A stretch of DNA of 64,000 nt from Oreohelix idahoensis. Its lineage: Eukaryota > Mollusca > Gastropoda > Stylommatophora > Oreohelicidae. How positions within the stretch are numbered: position 1 is the first letter of the stretch; the number at the start of each line of letters is the position of its first letter. Below, piece by piece: positions 33,566-44,880 of the stretch. The translations under genes and the position numbers were made by a program. Below the pieces are notes generated by a model, which saw only the letters and a program-made list of their open reading frames with translations, was not told the DNA's origin and made no database searches. Where the stretch lies: NCBI GenBank assembly GCA_024509875.1, contig JAMPIV010009926.1:49741-113740 (forward strand), read 5' to 3'.

Positions 33566-33668
33566 TCACTCCCACCTTCGAAGATTGAGCATCGATCTCA
33601 TTACTGAAATCTCTGTGTTTCACACTGGCCCTTAACTCTGTCTACAAGGCTGTCTGTCCTTACCCCTC

Positions 33669-35313
33669 CTATTCAGTGTTCTTCGACCTTCCTCTTTTGC
33701 GTTTCCTCCTTCCTCCTCTCCTAGAATGAGCTCCTATGCTCCGTTGGGAGAGTTGATCTCTCTTCAGACCTGTGCCGTCTAATGGCGGGTCTGAACTTTC
33801 CCTTGCTATGACCGTCAAAAGGCTGTCCTGGTCAGCTGATGTGACCGACGGGGCGCTGTGGCGACCTGGCAATGGCGACTTCCTCGCTGCGCGTCAGCAG
33901 AGTTGTGACTGCTGGTACCGTGCGAAACTGATGCAACGTCTCGGGTTCCTCTGGTGTAGAGCCTCCGATTTCTTGCTGGGTGTCTATTGGATCACGATCG
34001 ACCTCAATAGCTTCTACCTTTGAAGAAAGGTAGGTAAGATCTGCCCCTGGCAGTGGTTCTGGACTCGCTCTTCCCCTACCAATCTGAAGCGGGACAGAGC
34101 TCTCCAAAATAGCTCCTTGCAAATGCGTAAGGTCGCTTTTCTCACTCTTTTCTGGCCTGAAAAGTTGGTGAGATGAAACTGTAGACCACGGGAGCTCTCC
34201 GTCTAACACCCTGGTTCTACCTTCAACCTTGCCCTCCCCTGTGAGAGTTACTGGCGTCAGTTGGAATGTGTCCTGCAGTGACACTTGACGGTTTAAGATC
34301 CCGTTAGATCGCGGAGAATCTGAGTTAAAGCTCTCAGTAACTGGTTCCAATGTTCCGTGAAACGAATTGGAAAAGATAGCCAATTTTTCAGGCTGCTCGT
34401 TACAAGAGTCGTTTCCTGTAAACGAGATACGAGAGTTGTGGGGCCCATCTCCGTCTATAGGCAAACGGATACTCAGATCACTGTCCTCCTCCGTTTGAGT
34501 AAAGTGCTGGTCGGATGGGGCTCCAGGGCTGGTTGGAACTATATGCTCGCTCAGACCGCTATCTTGTGCCCTATGAAGATGGCGCTGGTCGTTGACATAT
34601 GTAATACTGCTCTTGTCAGTATGTTCCTCACTTGAGGAAGCTAATACCATCGGGGGCCTAATTCCCGACAACAAAGAGTGTACTTCCGGAATCAGAGGCG
34701 TCGTCACCACTGTTTGGCCGGTTGGCTGAACAGGGCTGGCGGGCGAATTTGCCTCTGCAAATAACATATCACTGTCGTCAGAGGCGTTGCACCCCTCCTT
34801 GGCACGACAGCTATGTTTGAGCTCGCTCGGGGCTCCGTGAATTAGGGGTTCTCCTTTTTCACTTATCTGGCCTGCAGTAGGCCCCCTTGCATCAGCAAGG
34901 ATCGGTGTGGGCGGGTTCCCCAAAACTAAATATGGGTTACCGAGAATGAAGTCGTAGGCCGGCTGAGCCGTTACAGCTGCCTTGATGGTGCCAGACACGA
35001 ACCTACATTTCACCTCAATATTGGCTACGGGAAAGCACTGTGAAGTCCCTTTCCTTAAAACTCCACCAATATTCACTTTTTCTTTCGTCATCTGCCAGGG
35101 CTTCACCAGATGTCGGGCGACTATGCTGGGGTATGTAAGCCCGCTGTCAAATAAGCATGTTGTCTCAGTCCCGTTCAATTCTGGCTGGCCCCACTGTTGG
35201 AAAACAACTTCTCTGACTGGAAGGGTTTCCACTTCTTCCCTTGTTTCACCCTCACAGGCCTTAAACAAGCCATCTGATGAGCGGGTTGTTTGTTTGGGCA
35301 CCGTGTTGTCCAA
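33669..35313 (-). CDS. Element C protease and region X (right copy)
   Basis: The frame 33832-35313 is open for 493 codons. It runs from just before the protease active site (LFDSGLTYPS) through ILGNPYLVLGNP and on through most of region X, so protease and X are one continuous polypeptide. One frameshift near 33860 moves the last 60 codons, ending in the basic RRKRKRGRSKNTE tail, into the frame 33669-33872. X contains no reverse transcriptase, RNase H or integrase motif. This is the better copy for judging the natural length of the protein. Confidence 0.85.
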
Positions 35314-36546
35314 TGAGAAGTAGTCCGACAGAACCTACAATATCTCTCATTATCTCCCCGGTTCCTGACGGGTTCATGAGAAGTCGGCCCCTGTGTTCTG
35401 TTAGGCGGCTGGGAGCGCATGTTATGACTGGGAGGGGGCTCCTTGCGAGACGGCCCTTGCGGTTGGTGAGCTGAAGAGGAAGGCGAATGCGATGAAGATG
35501 CTCCTTTGTCCGGGGCTGGCAGGTCAGGGTGTTTTCTTTTCTGGCCCAGTACTTCGGCCTGGGCCGTCTGGAACCTTTCTGCAAATAGAATTATCTGGTC
35601 CAGTTGCTGTGCGCCCTGCTCCGCCAGGTACTTCCTTAAGTCCGGAGACATGTTGGCCTTTATCTGTTCGCACATGATGAGCTCTTCGAGTCCTTCAAAC
35701 GATTTAGCCAAACCCGACAACTCTCTCCAGCGAGTGAGGTAATTCCTCAGCCTCTCTGCGAACTGGGGAAAACTTTCTCCTTTCTCCAGTCGACTTTCCC
35801 TAAACATCGTTTGGCACTTCCGGGGAGTCCATTGGAATCGCTGTAACAGGGCGTTCCGCAGAGCCTCAAAGTTACCTTGGTCATCTACCAGCATCTTGCT
35901 ATAGACCTCATACGCATGTCCTCTTAGAGATTGAGATAATTTGAGACACCAAAGACTATCATCCAGCCCGTATGCCTTTGCCATCCGTTCAAATTTTTTC
36001 TAAAAATACCTCAATTTTCTCATTCCCGTTAGGAAAAGAGTCCATCGGAAAATTCATGGCTGCCATCCGGGGCCCTCCGTTTCCTGAGGTGTCTGTTGCC
36101 CCTGCTCCGGGAGAATCTCCGTTAGCCGAACTGCCTTCCGAAGATCGGTACTGCAGTTCCAGTGAACGCAGGGCAAGTTCATGCTGTCTCTCTGCTGCCT
36201 TCTCCCTCTCTTGGGCTTCCCTCTGTGCTAACTTCTCCTGGGCTTCCCTCTGTGCTATCTTCTCCTGGGCTTCCCTCTGTGCTATCTTCTCCTGGGCTTC
36301 CCTCTCTGCTTTTCTCCCTCTGCCTGTCGGCTTCCCTCTGCTCATTTCTCTTCTCTCTACGCAGGTCTTTCTTCTGGCTTCTCTTCTCTCCGTCTGCCGG
36401 TCCTGTTCCCTCATAATGTAAGCCCTAGTCTCGGCCTCATTCATCCCCATGCTTTTAGCTGCGTCCTTCCATGCAGTAAGTAGCTTGACCAATTCAGCCA
36501 TCTTACCTGACAAATCAGCAGTACTCACAACGAGGGGAAATGACAA
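35175..36546 (-). pseudogene. Element C gag (right copy)
   Basis: Two open frames, 35989-36546 and 35175-35984, meet at a one-base change in an A run near 35985-36003, where the left copy is intact. The N-terminal frame starts MSFPLVV, then MAELVKLL, and holds EAQEKIAQR-type repeats. The second frame holds the LKLSQSLRG block, the SCAN-like block and the CCHC knuckle (CRFCRTTSHWTTRC). Taking the two arms together, gag has no fixed inactivating lesion in the capsid region, so the element may have been active recently. Confidence 0.9.
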
Positions 36547-37047
36547 AAAAGGAACAAGAAAAATTTACTGTTACCTACTAGGAATATGCTGTCGCAAAAA
36601 CCCGCACTCAGACTAGCACCAAGTCTGACTAATAACTACCTGAAAAAAATTCAAGTTATCCAGCTACCCAAAACCCGAATTTACTTTCCTGTTAAGAAAA
36701 AAAAATTCAATTAGCCATCAATTACCTCTAAGTCATAAACAACCTTACTACAACTATCATCTAACTAACTGTAACCTGTGGAAAAAAACTTATAGCTGGA
36801 TCAGTCTTAATATAGCTCAAGTCTAGGGGATTTTTTTTTGAAATCTATTTCCAGAACTTTCTACAGAGACAATCTATGAATCTAGAATTGATCCAACAAA
36901 GATGATCCCAAGGACGACGACCACTTTGCCACAGAATTGAACGTAACAAAGATGATTGTCAAGATCACAGAATTGAACGTAACAAAGATGAACCGGACGA
37001 TGATCACGATCACAGGAACGACAAAGATGATTAGACAGCCCCCACTT
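36547..37047 (-). other. Leader and primer-binding site of element C (right copy)
   Basis: The - strand begins AAAG then TGGGGGCTGTC at about 37044, a tRNA-Pro-like primer-binding site with a damaged second half. A direct repeat of about 36 bases (catctttgttacgttcaatt.. block) follows, with a copy number different from the left arm. No coding sequence was seen. Confidence 0.6.
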
Positions 37048-39923
37048 TGTTACGAAATGGATTTAGGACTAGAGACTGTCTACATATAGTGACAAGACAA
37101 TAGTAAGAAGAAAGACTGAAATGATAGATTCAGATAGAAATATAGTGCAAACTGTGAAAGTTGAGACCATTGGCTCCGAGGTTGAGAACCGAGGTTGATT
37201 CTTTCCTCGCCACTTCGGACGTTTAAATTGCTATGGCCTCGAACCACCTCTAACTACCCTATGGGGATAAGGTTCAATTAAGATTCACAAACACCAAGGT
37301 ACAGACAACATATAGCTACTGTACTAAAGGAAATGACTGATGCCAGCTACAATTTATACAAGTTTATTATACACCTATAAACAACAAACATATGCATGTC
37401 CCTTACATCAAGTGCGAGGATGCACTCCTGAAACAAAAGCAAGCACAGTTAAAAATGCATCAACCCCAACCCTTCTCCCACAATTGCAACCTGTATGGAG
37501 AAAGAAGGTAAGGTTAACTGAAATGAACTACACTGCACTTGATGTCGCCTACACTCCAAACTAGCTGTTCTAAATTCTAACTCTAACTCTAAGTCCACTG
37601 ATAGCTGGAACGACGGCGAAGTGACTACACAATCTCTGCACAGACTTCGGTTCTACACAGCCTATCCTGGAATCTCCTGAACACAACTAACTGCACCTCT
37701 AAACTTCAGCAGCTGTCCTCTGCTATGATTCACCAAAACTAACAGTTCTGCCTATCTGTGCTGACTTCAGTAGAGAGAATGTTTACCCTATCTCTCTCCA
37801 CTAACTCTGGACTTGATGACTGAGGGTTAACAGAACCCCACTGGATTCTGGACTGGAACTGTAGCGGACTTCTACCACTCGGAAATTACCTGCCCGAGTA
37901 CCTATAACTGGGCTGTCGGCTTTATTATGGCCGTGAAGAAACGAACACAAAATTACCACACCGCTGGCAGCCTGCCAAATCTGCGTGTGTAACGAGCGTC
38001 AGAGCTCAGGATTTATCCACAAAAATCCTATTCGCTGGAAAATGTCTTCCCCTGGTTGGGAAAACGTATTTTCTTCCTCTCCGTCCACTACTGGCAACTA
38101 ACGTAAAACCCTTGCGGTTCTGCGAATGCCCCAACTTTGCCGTGGGAGAAATTTTGTGGTCTCAAAATTCCGCTCTCATTCCCACAAAAAAGCCGGCACC
38201 TGCTGTTTAGACAAAAGCAAAAACAACAGCTAAACAAAACGTTAATACTCTATTACAAATAACAATTAACTTCCTGACAAACCCTTAAGTCTTTAACACT
38301 TAAGTCTCCCCCGTCTATAATCAATACAGCTCCCCTACTCTCTCCCGTTATGCACCACCATACAAAATCATGCAAACAAAGTCCGCTCCCCCCACTGAGC
38401 TCCCTTCTCTACCTGAGCCCACAAGGTAAACATTGGCTAACCCAGATCGCCTGTTCTGCCTGACTAACTCCGAGCAACAACCATATTTTCAATGGCCCGT
38501 CTGGGCAGACGTACTGTGGCCTACTTCTTACGCTGACACTAATGCCGTAATGTTTAACACAACTAAAACTAGCCTTCTCTAGGAATTCCTAAAATTCCCG
38601 TCAATAATAGTAATCACATTCAAAATGAAATACAAAATAATTCCCTTAACATAAATAAATGTCATCTCCATCTTCTGAATACACAGAATAACAAAGCACA
38701 ATCAATAACCTATAACCCTGTTTACGCTAGCATCTACCTGCCGTCAAAAGTTATACATAACCCCTGATTATCAAATTGAAAACCCCGTAGTTCAATCACG
38801 GTGTTTATAATTTTATGACCACGTGCTTATCTCCCCCTCGTCCCTCTGAACATCGTATCAATAAAGATACCGTAACCAACGCGCCCACGCGCTTCCAAAT
38901 TATGCCTCTTTCACTCCCGTCCACAGATATATGCGTAACTATATAAATAGCGAGCATCAATACTCTCACTAAAATCACAAATAAAAATACACATTACACG
39001 CTCCCGACTATTCTGTAAATAAATAAAATTCGCAGATGCGAGTTTCTCTCCCGACCGACTTTGCAATAATACAAAGCGGTGATATCTCAACTTTTAAACC
39101 ATGCCGCTATTCTTTCAACAAGGAATTAAATGGACCTAGTTTCTCATGTCTATCACTCAGATCGAATTGATGGCTCTGGAGTTAAGAATTAAATTAAACT
39201 AAAACTTCCCAAAGAAACTTAAATGATCGGCTAGGACTAGCAAAATTAAATAAAGTCCTCACGCAAAAATTCATGCTTACCAAATCTCGAATGTCCAACT
39301 GAAGGCAATCGACAATTTGCTTCTGGCACCCGGCTTTGGCAAATTTTCATTCAAAGAGAAAGAAGCTTATGAAATATAGGCCTTTTATAATCAAGACCCC
39401 CACGCGCCGACTTCATGACGTCATATGCGCGGCGTGGTTCTTAAAGCCAATGGGCGCTCTGCATTTCAACTGCAGTTAGCTCTCCGCCAATCAGAACCTT
39501 AGATCTTTCTGATGCAACCAGTCCCCGCTAGACAAAGAACCAGGAATTGGTCCTAGCCCTATACTGCGGAAATGAAGCAAAAATGGCCGCAAATAATTTA
39601 ACTCCCGAAAAATGCGTATATGGCCACGCAATATCTTTAAAAAAAGACAATCTGGTGCCAATCCTGATCTAGCATCTATAATCTTTCTTCTAGAAAAATA
39701 CTGTCTAATTCCCTACACCCCCATTCTAAACACATAAAGAAGAACCATAAAGCAGATGAGATCAAACTCCCTCGTGATCTCATCTTGAAAAAAACGTAAA
39801 TAATAGAAGGAGAAGAAACATGGAGAAGGATTTTTCTGTAATCCCTCCAAAAATAGTGAACTAAATGCAAGGAGAAAAAGACATGGGCCATTTGAAAGAC
39901 AGAATCTCAGTACTTTCGTCACA
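37048..39923 (-). mobile_element. 5' LTR of element C, 2876 bp (right copy)
   Basis: On the - strand it begins TGTGACGAAAG at 39923 and ends TTTCGTAACA at 37048. It is nearly identical to 24634-27523. The CRE is at 39416-39423 and the TATA box at 39381-39389. It is embedded in LTR B, whose sequence CCTTCCAATTTC resumes at 39924. Confidence 0.93.
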
Positions 39924-40063
39924 CCTTCCAATTTCATATTATTGATATTATCAAGCCTAGAAACCAGACTGTGGGGTACTCATTACAGTGACCTTTCTTT
40001 GTTACAAGTCATGGACAGAGTTTCAAACCTGTTTATTTATATTTTGTAAATAACAATTTTTTT

Positions 40064-40406
40064 GCAACAAGAAGAGACACGGTGCGCAACCAGACGATAC
40101 GTCAAGGCCTTAAATCCTACCCCCTACAGTCCCAAGTAGAACAGTCCCAATTAAGATGGTTTGGCCATGTCTGTAGAATGGGAGAACATCGGCTACCACG
40201 ACAAGCATGGGAAACAAAGAGCCAAGGATCCAGACCCCGAGGACGACCCAGAGTCCGCTGGGAGGACAACATTAGACAATCTTTGAAGGACCGATGACTA
40301 GAATGGAACCAGGCCAGGAGGAAGACAGCCGATAGGATAGTCGGACGCTCTCTCTTCCAAACCTCTACACCTCACGGTAGAAGAGGAACGACTAAGTAAG
40401 TAAGTT
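40064..40406 (+). pseudogene. Short LINE E-type 3' fragment in LTR B (right copy)
   Basis: It carries only the last part of the LINE protein (QLRWFGHVCRMGEHRLPRQ, RWEDNIRQSLKDR) and the TAAGTAAG tail. The LTR motif CAATTTT flanks both sides (about 40054-40060 and 40407-40413), giving a 7-base target-site duplication. Confidence 0.88.
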
Positions 40407-40813
40407 CAATTTTCTTGAGTTTTGACAATTCCTGTCCCAACAGATTGAGGTACAGGAAGATTAAATTGTACATAACAATATAAATTTTACCAACAGTCTT
40501 ATTCACGTAATTTTATTGAGTTAAAGTTCTGTTTGGAATTAAATAAATTAAATACATTACCTTAGACACTTGCCATATAACACTACACAGTTTCTTTAGC
40601 CCTGGTGAGATCTCAAGAGGTGACAGTTAGGGACCCAGACATCATCATCAGCAGTCTTTACTCTGGGAACTTACATAGTCTGACCTCACCTGGATTGTCT
40701 ATACACCCTTGCTCTTTTCAGAGAAGGGGGTATTACTTATAAGACCAGTCTCTTATCTGGCAATATCCTGGTATCCTCTGATACATCTATTTCTCCAGGA
40801 TAGCCTCTATTCT

Positions 40814-42312
40814 TACTTACTTACTTACTTAGTCGTTCCCCTTCTACCGTGAGGTGTAGAGGTTTGGAAGAGAGAGCGCCAGACCATTCTATCAGCTGTC
40901 TTCTTCCTGGCCTGGTTACATTCTAGTCCTCGGTCCTTCAAAGATTGTCTAATGTTGTCCTCCCAGCGGACTCTAGGTCGTGCTGGAGGTCTGGATCCCT
41001 GGCTCTTTGTTTCCCATGCTTGTCGTGGTAGCCGATCTTCTCCCATTCTGCAGACATGGCCAAACCATCTTAGTTGGGACTGTTCTATTTGGGTCTGCAG
41101 CGGATGGGATTTTAGGCCTTGACGGATCGTCTGGTTGCGGACCATGTCTCTTCTTGTTACTTCAACCACTTTCCTCAGATACCTCATTTCCGAGGTTTGG
41201 ATCTGGCTTTTGTGGGTTGTAGTCATTGCCCACGACTCGCATCCATATGTCAAGACTGGGACATAGGTGGAGCGGTATACAGCCATCTTCGTTTTCTTAC
41301 CAACCTCTTTCTTGCTGAGGAATCCACGATTTATGGCCTGAAAAAGTCTCCCAGCCGCTGCTTTTCGAGTGGCCAACTCTCTTCTTTGATGCCTCCCTTT
41401 CGGTCTATAATAGCTCCGAGATATTTAAAGTGGTCGACCTGCTCCAGGACCTGTTCTCCCATCTTAATCTGATGTTTTCTTTCTTCTCGTGATATCACCA
41501 TGGATTTTGTTTTAGAGCTGCTTATGACCATCCCTCTCTTCTCCAGCTCTTCCTTCCAGACTTGCAGGTTGGATTGGAGATGTGCCTCTGATTTAGCAGT
41601 CAGGGCAACATCATCAGCAAATGCCAGCTCCGAAATATAGACCTGTCTCATCTTCCAGTACCCCACTGAATACTTTCTTGTTCTCTCCTTACATGCCTTG
41701 ATGACATCGTCCATAAGGAGTATGAAGAGATAAGGTGATAGGATATCACCTTGTCTTACACCAGTGGTGGTCCTGAACTCTTCTGACTTATGGTTTGCTG
41801 TCCTCACATAATTTCTGCAAGACTTGTAGAAGCTCTGTATAGCATGAATCAGAGGTGCTGGAATATTCTTCCTTGCCAAACAGTCCCAAAGTTTGCTCCA
41901 GGGGACCCTGTCAAACGCCTTTTACAGATCTATGAAACAAAGATGGATCTCACTCTTATACTCAAGGGCCTTTTCACTCAGCTGTCTGAGTGTGAAGATT
42001 AGGTCTTGAGTACTTCGGTTTGCTCGGAATCCGCACTGGACCTCATCCAATGGTGGCTCAGCTAGGCGTCGGAGTCTCTGCTCTAGGATTCTAGAGTAGA
42101 TTTTACCAGGGACACTGAGAAGGGATATGCCTCTATGGTTTCCACATTGTCGATTGTCACCCTTTTTGAAAATTGGTGTTATGATGGCAATCTCCCAATC
42201 CTTTGGTATGGTCTTGTTGCACCATGCTGCCTGTAGGACCTTTAAGAGTAATAGGTCGCCTGATGCTCCCATGTACTTAACCATTTCTGGTGTTATACCA
42301 TCATGCCCTGCG
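40814..42312 (-). pseudogene. LINE E-type insertion in LTR B (right copy)
   Basis: A 1.5 kb, 5'-truncated non-LTR retrotransposon. On the - strand the frames 41922-42284, 41331-41879 and 40825-41376 give, in order, VKYMGASGD, GNHRGISLLSVPGKI, DEVQCGFRANRST, GVRQGDILSPYLFI, FADD (near 41610-41621), DHFKYLGAI, LTYGCESWAMT and LRWFGHVCRMG. Two frameshifts separate them. It is flanked by perfect 10-base duplications CCTCTATTCT at 40804-40813 and 42313-42322, and ends in a (TAAG)4 tail. Target-primed insertion with 5' truncation explains all of this. Confidence 0.92.
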
Positions 42313-42349
42313 CCTCTATTCTATAACATCAAAATCTCTTATCACATAT

Positions 42350-42367
42350 TGGGGTCCTGTCCGTGAT
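42350..42367 (+). promoter_or_regulatory. Primer-binding site of element B (right copy)
   Basis: TGGGGTCCTGTCCGTGAT, three bases after the LTR. It is identical to 18 of 18 bases in the left copy and matches the tRNA-Pro-type site of element A at 14 of 18. Confidence 0.8.
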
Positions 42368-42406
42368 TAATTTACCACCATAGCCCCAGGGTACTCTGAT
42401 TGTAGA

Positions 42407-42520
<114 letters not shown>

Positions 42521-42636
42521 AAATTAATCAAGTTGTGGAAATTGGATGAGCTGTCATTGCTTGTAGTTAAATTAAGATAGTTAATATTTGTACATTTACA
42601 ACATAAGATTAATAATTTGTATAAGAGTGAAAGACT

Positions 42637-43741
42637 ATGGCAGACTTGGCCAAATTTAGATCTGCTACAGTGCAGACGGCGAAGGTCTTGAGCATGAGTG
42701 GAAATACTCTGATTCAGTATGTAACTTCTGAATGCGATAAATTTATTGATAGGGAAGGTAGGAAGTTAGCTGAAGAGAAAAGATTACAATTAGAGGCTGA
42801 CAAGGAGGAAACGAGATTGCAAAGGGAGGCAGAGGAAAAGAGTTTGCAGATGGATGCTGAAAAGGAGGAAAAGAGATTGCAAAGAGAGCATGAGTTGAGA
42901 TTAAGGGAGATGGAATTGCAAGGACATATTCCAGAAAATGGAAGCAGCCCATCTACCTCTGATACTACTGCAAGTCAGGGGGCCTCCAATTCAGCCATGA
43001 ATTTTCACTTAGATCCTTTTGTATAGAAAGAGGATGACATTGAGTCATTCCTAAATTGATATGAAAGATTAGCTACTAATTATGGGTTAGAGAAGGAGAC
43101 GTGGAGTTTAAAATTATCCGAAGGGCTTAGGGGAACACCTTTGAAGTCTTCTCAAAATTGAGCAGAGAAGAGCAAGAAGATTATGATATTTTGAAACAAG
43201 CTTTGTTAGTTAGATATGAAAAGAATGCTGAATTTTATAGGAAGAAATTTAGAACTGCTAAGCTACTGTCTGGGGAGACCTACCACCAATTCTCTGCCAG
43301 ACTTGAAACCTATTTGGAGAAATGGACTGCTCTGGGGAAAACCCAAGATCTGAAGGAAATGATTATAATGGAGCAATTGAGAGAGTCCATGGCTCCAGAC
43401 CTGAGAAAATTTCTCATGGAACAAGGTGCAGAGAGGTTGGGGGAGATACTCAAGGTGGCTGAGAGATATCAGGCAGCCCAGTCAGAAGTAGCTGGTATCA
43501 GGAAGAGACAAACAGATAGTAGCAAAACCCCACCAGACTAGATGAGTATTATAACAATAATAGAGATCAACCCCCTAGAGGTAAACCAAATTATGATAGG
43601 CCAAGGTATGATCCTAGAGACAGAAACCCTCAAGTAAATGAAAAGAAATCCTACAGACCAGAAGAAAAATGGTGTAAAATATGTAGGATGCACAATCATA
43701 ATACAAATGAATGTGGTAGGAAAGTTCCTCTATATCACGAT
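42637..43741 (+). pseudogene. Element B gag (right copy)
   Basis: ATG at 42637 (MADLAKFRSATVQTAK). The coiled-coil region of RLQ/EKE-type repeats runs to about 42900. MNFHLDPFV is followed by a stop at 43024-43026, then a frameshift near 43135 leads into the frame 43158-43541. That frame has the SCAN-like capsid block: FRTAKLLSGETYHQFSARL, then MAPDLRKFLMEQGAERL. A CCHC knuckle (CKICRMHNHNTNEC) is at about 43677-43720 in another frame. The closest relative in the window is gag of element A at 59733. The protein would form the particle that packages the RNA. Confidence 0.9.
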
Positions 43742-43759
43742 GCATGCATGATAACAGTG

Positions 43760-44130
43760 GACAAGGGAGGAAGAAACTGACAGACAGTCAGATAGATCTC
43801 CATCATCTCCCCATCTGTGAAGAAGTAGTATGTAATGGTGCGAAAGTCAAGTGCCTTTACGATTCAGGTTTGGAATTTGACTCAGTTGTGAGTGCAACCC
43901 TGGTGCACCCTGAGCAGTATACCACAGACAAAGTGGAGATACAAGGAGCATTAAAAGGAACAGCCACAATGACACTTCCCGTAACCCAGATCAATGTCAA
44001 GACTAGGTATGTGGAAGGAGTGATTAGAGCAGCAGTGTGTGACGAAACTAATTACCCGCTGGTGTTAGGAAAGAAATATGTGTTTCGAGGGAGTCCTATA
44101 AAACCTGTGATCATGGCAACGCTCCAGGTC
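43760..44130 (+). pseudogene. Element B aspartic protease (right copy)
   Basis: Inside the open frame 43744-44331. The catalytic motif LYDSGLEFDS (DSG) is near codon 38 of the frame. TRYVEGVIRAAV and the YPLVLGKKYVFRGSP stretch follow, the end of the protease fold. It is highly similar in layout to the protease of element A, which has DTG instead of DSG. Confidence 0.85.
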
Positions 44131-44880
44131 AGGTCGACCCCTAGTAAGGCGGACGAACCACCACTAATTTTTTCTCGTAAACAGATGAGAAAGGCACAGG
44201 CAAAAGACAAATCATTGAAACCTTGCTTTGGCAAATTGCCAAACAGCCATAACAACCCTAGAAAAGGAGAACTTTATTTGGAAGGTGGACTGCTTTACAG
44301 GATTGCTGAAGCAGGACCTAACGGATATTGATAGTTAGTACTGCCATGGAGTTATAGGGACAAAGTTATGGCACAAGCACGTTGTACCAGACGGTGGACA
44401 TCAGAAAATGGGTACCACCTGTCAAAGGACATCTATGAACTATTTCTGGCCAGGCGTAGCTGCAGACATTGCAAAATTTGTGGAGGCCTGTGACCAGTGT
44501 AGCAAGGTACATTCCACACGTTGGAAAGAAAATAATAATCAGATGCTAGCAAAGCATTGTGGAGAACAGGGGCCTAAAAATAAAAAGGGAAATAAATATA
44601 ATAAGGTAGATAACGTGAATAGGCAGGCACCTTCTCACACCCAATCTTCCAGAAAGCCAGTGACTATGGCAACTCTTCGGATAGTACCGAGAGTAAATAC
44701 AGTTACAGACCAGTCCAATCCGACAAACGGTAGATCGGAAATCTTAGAACTGGATAAAAAGAGTAATGAGGTTAATCGGCCAACATTGAAACTGAAACAA
44801 AATGTTAACCTTAGAAAAGTGGGGAGTGGGCGTATGAGCAATTGGGCAAATGTTCAGCTTGCTTTCCAATACGGCTATTA
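44131..44880 (+). pseudogene. Element B integrase zinc-binding remnant and unique tail (right copy)
   Basis: After protease comes a linker (SRKQMRKAQAKDK), then at 44400-44550 the second half of an integrase HHCC domain (TSMNYFWPGVAAD, EACDQCSKV). The catalytic DDE core, GPY/F module, reverse transcriptase and RNase H are all absent. Instead the frame 44408-44881 continues for about 110 codons of Asn/Lys/Ser/Thr-rich sequence of no known family, ending FQYGY. Element B is therefore a deleted, non-autonomous element. A frameshift near 44330 separates linker and HHCC. Confidence 0.8.

Larger units (their letters stand above)
39924..42346 (+). mobile_element. 5' LTR of element B, split by two LINE insertions (right copy)
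   Basis: LTR pieces 39924-40063, 40407-40813 and 42313-42346 join to match the uninterrupted 3' LTR at 47392-47949. The LTR ends CTTATCACA at 42346, followed by the primer-binding site. Its beginning was displaced by element C and lies beyond the palindrome centre, so it is not visible. Confidence 0.88.
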
